64,000 bases of DNA from Pseudo-nitzschia pungens (lineage: Eukaryota > Bacillariophyta > Bacillariophyceae > Bacillariales > Bacillariaceae), in assembly GCA_037355855.1 (NCBI GenBank), contig CM074769.1, forward strand, positions 1,860,001 through 1,924,000, given 5' to 3'. The translations under genes were made by a program, and so were the position numbers. Under the pieces are notes generated by a model. That model saw only the letters and a program-made list of their open reading frames with translations. It was not told the DNA's origin and searched no databases. Every line of letters begins with the position of its first letter. The first letter of the stretch is position 1. This document shows, piece after piece, positions 60,392 to 64,000 of the stretch.

Positions 60392-61543
60392 TCATAATTC
60401 GCCAGCCGCATTCGTTTTCTTTTCCTCCAAGCCATCGTCCTCTGGAATTTTGTCGGCGGCCGTGTAGGGCGAGATCTCGACCCCGTCCATCAGGGCGAAC
60501 CGACCCTTGTCCTGCGGGAAAATCATGTCGTCCCGTTCCCACGGCCAGCCCCCGAACCGGGTTTGTTGGTAGTCGAAAAAGGCCTGTCGGATTTCCTGGT
60601 GCGTGTTCATGACAAAGGGGCCGTGCTGGGCCACCGGCTCGTTGATGGCCCGGCCCTGCAACAACAAAAATTCCGTCGCCGTGTCGGCCGTGTCCGGGAG
60701 TTCGAGGGTCGTGTCCCTGCCGGCATCCAGGGTGATGCACACCTTTTGCTTGACAATCTTTCCGTCGATGCGAATGCCGTCGAGGCCCTCCACCAGATAG
60801 AGGGCGCGATTGATCTGGACGTCAACGTCACCGTCGGCGCCTTCCTCACCAATGCCGCCCTTGTTGGCCTTGGGAAGGACCATGGAGCCTCCCGGTTGCA
60901 CCACGACGCGCATCACCGCCACGTCGTTTTCGGGATCGGCCGCCCACGAATCCGGCGGGGGTCGGTTCTGCTCGCGTCCCTCCTCCAAAAAGTAATTGCC
61001 CACCCAGATCGTGACAGAGCACAAGCCGTCCTCCGACTTCCACTCGGGCACGTCGTGGGCCCAAAACATGGCAAAGCTCGGGTCGGCCATCTTTTTCGCG
61101 CGGGGAAGGTTCAGCCAGATCTGAAAGAACTGGATCGGATTGGGCTTGTCGGGATTCACCAGGGGGAACATCTCTCCGTGGACGATTCCCTTGCCGGCCG
61201 TCATCCACTGGACGTCTCCCTCGCCGTATCGTCCGGCGTTTCCGGCGCTGTCGGCGTGGTCCACGAGGCCGCGGACCGTAGCGGTGATGGTCTCGAATCC
61301 GCGGTGGGGGTGCTGGGGAAAGCCCGGGACCCTGGCGCCGTGGTACATGCGGTAGGGAGCGGTCGGATCAAAATCGTGGCCGTCGCCGGGGGTGAGGAAC
61401 TCCATGCGGCCGCCCGAGGGATCGGCGGGATAGTCGTCGACGTGATAGACGGTGAACAAGAAGGGATCCAGGGTGGGAAAGGGGCCCGCGCGGGGGAGAG
61501 CCACGGTCTTGAGGATTGAGGTTGCCATTCCGGATGGTTTCAT
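60392..61543 (-). CDS. Pirin family cupin protein
   Basis: The protein has 383 residues from the ATG at 61541-61543; a TTG 33 codons upstream lies in a Thr/Gln repeat and is not needed. The N-terminal cupin carries the pirin metal site: FPQHPHRGFETITATVRGLV with two His, then GEGDVQWMTAGKGIVHGEM with His and Glu. QFFQIWLNLP follows, as in pirins. The C-terminal cupin holds ALYLVEGLDGIRI and FLLLQGRAINEPVAQHGPFVMNT. The end, FGGWPWERDD, is also typical. Length exceeds the roughly 290 residues of human pirin mainly through an insertion near residues 190-260 (EGREQNRPPPDSWAADPEN) and a C-terminal extension. Pirins are iron proteins with roles ranging from quercetinase-like oxygenase to transcription co-regulation; the role here is not known. 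Confidence 0.93.
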   Translation of the reverse strand: MKPSGMATSILKTVALPRAGPFPTLDPFLFTVYHVDDYPADPSGGRMEFLTPGDGHDFDPTAPYRMYHGARVPGFPQHPHRGFETITATVRGLVDHADSAGNAGRYGEGDVQWMTAGKGIVHGEMFPLVNPDKPNPIQFFQIWLNLPRAKKMADPSFAMFWAHDVPEWKSEDGLCSVTIWVGNYFLEEGREQNRPPPDSWAADPENDVAVMRVVVQPGGSMVLPKANKGGIGEEGADGDVDVQINRALYLVEGLDGIRIDGKIVKQKVCITLDAGRDTTLELPDTADTATEFLLLQGRAINEPVAQHGPFVMNTHQEIRQAFFDYQQTRFGGWPWERDDMIFPQDKGRFALMDGVEISPYTAADKIPEDDGLEEKKTNAAGEL

Positions 61544-63056
61544 TCTCTTCGTTGCGTTGTCGAAAGCTGTTGTTGTTATAGTTGTTGTTGTTGTAGTTGT
61601 TGCCTGATTGTTGTTGCCTGATTGTTGCGGATAGGCTTCCAAAGAATTGTTGCTGCAGATCCTTCGAGTTTCTTTTTGTTTCGAAAGTAAATTTTTTCGA
61701 ATTATGAGGTCAAAAGGAAGTTAGTTGTTTTCTGACTTCTCTCACTGAAGTACGAGTAAGCCTTAAGTTACTGTACTACAAAGTTCCTATCAGCTGTCCC
61801 CCGGTTCTACATCCCCAACTAATCTTACTCATTTCTACGGAAGCCAGGGGACAGCTGATAGGAACTTTGTAGAAGTAGTAAGGTTACAAAGTATTATCAT
61901 CGTGAACCAAAAAATAAAAAAAATCCTTACGTACCTAAAGGTAACAGTTTCTACGTACATGTGCCAATCCCCTAGGGTTTTATGTACGGGTACTTTTGCA
62001 CGCACTTTTCGTAACTATTCGGTGAAATCTAGCTTCACCGAATACGCCGAAACGCCGATACGACTGAGTTGGGATCTCTGTGTTGGGTCGTCCGGTGACC
62101 TTCCCTCGTATTCCAAAATTCGGAGCGTCTGTCCCCCGGTTCTACGGGAATGAGCGATTCCCGAAACTAATATGCACATGATGTAATGAGGTTACTTTCG
62201 TACTAATTACCAATACCGTTTTGTTTATTTCGGGAAGGACTTATCACTAGCCATAATTTCTGATGCTTTGTTTCTTTGACGAGGTTCACGCCAAAACCCG
62301 AACGTAAGAACCCAATCGAGTAGTTCTCTCCGACCCACAACATTGTCATATCAATCGCCATGAACAGGAATGATAGCAACCTTCAAGATGTATACCTGGA
62401 AGTGCTTTCGGTTGACTTCCGTGGGTGGGCACGAGCTCGGGGGTGGTGTTAGAAAACAGTTCAAGAAATCCCATTGCAAAAAAAAAACGCACGCACGGAG
62501 ACTTTGTGTCTATACACAAGCAGCATGGATTGAAAAAAGCGATCACGTTTGGAGCAAAGATCACTCGAAACAAACGTCAGGAAAGGAAACCGTGGTTTGC
62601 CGTTCGTTGCCCCCCCCCCCCCCTGAAAGGAAAATCATTGGTGAAATGGGAATCCTGGCAAGACGGCAGAAGTTCTCTCACTATTCTTTGCCTTCTACGG
62701 CGCCAGGATCGGCCCACGATGGCATTGCTTGGGGTGCTGGAACTGTGGAAAAGTTGTTGTTAAACCCCGTGAAATCTTTCGAATCAAGAACACGGCTATT
62801 TGGACAACAACAATGCCCCCCCCCCCCAATCACCGAATCTAGTGGTAGACTCGGAAAATGAGATTCAATGACGTAAAGGCATGCTAACGTTCAAAGTGCC
62901 CGATGCTCGTGTGGGAACACTCTTGGATCCTATTACAAGAATCGCTATCCCGGTAGTCCCGACACCCAGTCGTTTCCATGCTTCAAATGATCACGGCTGG
63001 GAGAGAAAGAAATGGTTCGGAGATAAGGTCGTCATGGCGACGTGTTGTTAGGAAAT
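61544..63056. other. Upstream region of the pirin gene with hairpin repeat
   Basis: TTACTGTAC and GTAAGGTTAC motifs lie at 61745-61890 around a 26-bp inverted repeat (61776-61872). Poly-C runs are at 62610-62623 (14 C) and 62816-62827 (12 C). Frames over 62370-62861 change repeatedly, and no family is seen; a decayed gene is possible. Confidence 0.45.
61776..61872. mobile_element. Hairpin/MITE-like repeat with perfect 26-bp inverted arms
   Basis: CTACAAAGTTCCTATCAGCT... (61776-61801) is the exact reverse complement of 61847-61872, with a 45-nt centre. Related but incomplete copies sharing CTGTCCCCC and the following ...TTACATCC...CTCATTTCTA block lie at about 63682-63737 and, shorter, at 62130. 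The repeat family suggests a small non-autonomous element. No clear target duplication is seen. Confidence 0.65.
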
Positions 63057-63439
63057 ATGAAGGAGGTAGAAGATAGCATCGCGAAGTTGAAGATTTCCGA
63101 AGAATGGGGACTGGACCAATATTTTCAGGGCGGAGGGCGTGTGGATCAACACACTTACGATCTGATGGAAAAGGCAAAAGTAGCAATGCGAGAAAAGGGA
63201 AGAGCAGAAAAAAGAGCAGAAGAGGCAGAGGAAGAGATGGCTAATCTTATTGAACAATTTAAAATTGCAATGCGGGTTCGAAAGAGAAGAGGAGGCAGAG
63301 AAAAAAGATGGAGATCTAATGGAAAAGACCATGCTAGTAGCGATGCGGGCCAAAGAAGAAGAGACAGGATAAAAATAGATTATCGAATGGAACAGCCAAG
63401 CTAGCGATGCGAGCAAAAGACGAGGCAGAAAAAAAACGT
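63057..63439 (+). pseudogene. Decayed coiled-coil repeat gene
   Basis: The ATG at 63057 opens MKEVEDSIAKLKISEEWGLDQ. Then comes a repeating block DLMEKAKVAMREKGRAEKRAEE, followed by IEQFKIAMRV. After about 63275 the same pattern (LMEKT...VAMRAKEE, KLAMRAKDEAEKK) is found in other frames, so at least two frameshifts interrupt it. The repeats are Glu/Lys/Ala/Arg-rich and heptad-like. No family is recognised. The called ORF alone ends at 63404. Confidence 0.45.
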
Positions 63440-63812
63440 GCATAGAAGAGAATACGAAAAGAAGATTTTTGAAGATAATACTTCTTCTCTGTTGTCTTTC
63501 GATCCAAAAAAAAAAAGACCGCGAAAATGTATTCTTTCGAAAGATTATTTATTTTTGAGAAAAAAAACAAACTGCCATTCGCAAAATGCTTGTAATTATT
63601 ATTTTTACTATGATTTTGTCTATCTCAATAAATCAATATAAGTAAGATACTATACTACTGTTCATCATGCTATGTCATTCCGTCAGCTGTCCCCCACTTT
63701 TACATCCTCCACACTCATTTCTAAGAAAAAACTGGGGCAATGTGAAACAAGAAGATCGTAGGCGAACTTCAATTACTACTAGGCTATCATCTATCTTCAA
63801 AGAGCTACTAGC
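63440..63812. other. AT-rich spacer
   Basis: This spacer holds a poly-A stretch near 63507-63517 and a relative of the 61776 hairpin repeat at about 63682-63737. No gene is seen. Confidence 0.45.
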
Positions 63813-64000
63813 TGCCGTGCACCAAAAAAAATTTAATACAGTCACGAGTACACGCGGGACTGGATTAAGGATAAGGATAAAAACAATCAGCGAGCCGATA
63901 GAATCGCCGATCTGGAGAGCTCTTAGAACTGTAGCAAATAGACTAACCAATAGGGCTCACAATTTGCATATCACTACTATTCTAATCACTAGTAGACCCG
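63813..64000 (+). mobile_element. Partial LTR related to gypsy-2, truncated by window end
   Basis: TGCCGTGCACC at 63813 and the final CTCACAATTTGCATATCACT...CTAGTAGACCCG align with the gypsy-2 LTR over its whole length. There are many substitutions and small indels between them (an inserted A/T-rich run near 63824-63834). The window stops about 10 bases before the expected end of the LTR, so whether an element follows is not visible. Confidence 0.8.

Overview
The window looks like nuclear DNA of a diatom, probably a pennate one. Two proteins start with a signal peptide that ends in a phenylalanine-containing cleavage motif (RS-FQ and LG-FQ), as on diatom plastid proteins. Introns are few, short and GT-AG, and the window holds a heat-shock factor, Ty1/copia and Ty3/gypsy elements and abundant simple repeats. 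No prokaryotic operon structure is present.

Layout. 1-419: 5' part of an unrecognised gene running off the left edge (minus). 2.0-3.0 kb: plastid-targeted unknown (plus, one intron). 3.5-3.9 kb: PDCD5 (minus). 5.7-10.5 kb: Sen1/senataxin-type helicase with an inserted WW-like domain and a long Met/Gln/Pro tail (minus). 12.1-13.2 kb: J-domain protein (minus). 14.8-15.7 kb: plastid-targeted membrane protein (minus). 16.8-18.1 kb: JMJD8-like ER JmjC protein (plus, one intron). 19.0-20.6 kb: heat-shock factor with a short separate first exon (minus). 37.7-39.5 kb: HoxX-like formyltransferase/crotonase fusion (minus). 58.0-58.6 kb: SRPBCC-domain gene broken by a stop. 60.4-61.5 kb: pirin (minus).

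From 21.6 to 55 kb the window is mostly retrotransposons. A copia element (21595-30167) has identical 98-bp LTRs and the TSD AAGAT. Gypsy-1 (31843-37526) has older LTRs and the TSD GTAGG. Gypsy-2 (41155-47015) has identical 191-bp LTRs and the TSD GTATC. A dead gypsy element A (47802-55048) was split by a nearly intact relative B in the opposite orientation (48779-54406, TSD GGAGA). The start of another gypsy-2-type LTR lies at the right edge. 55.2-57.6 kb is a decayed locus: a Cys-rich gene on plus facing a SWIM/RING-like gene on minus.

The host genes do not form an obvious pathway. The points most worth following are: (i) a HoxX-like protein, a bacterial CO-ligand synthase family used in NiFe-hydrogenase maturation, in a eukaryote; (ii) a perfect 12-14 bp palindrome at the primer-binding position of every gypsy element here, where a tRNA-complementary TGG is expected; (iii) gag and pol separated by one in-frame stop codon in unrelated elements; (iv) a recurrent TACGGTA / AAGGTTAC motif cluster about 130-800 bp upstream of nearly every host gene.
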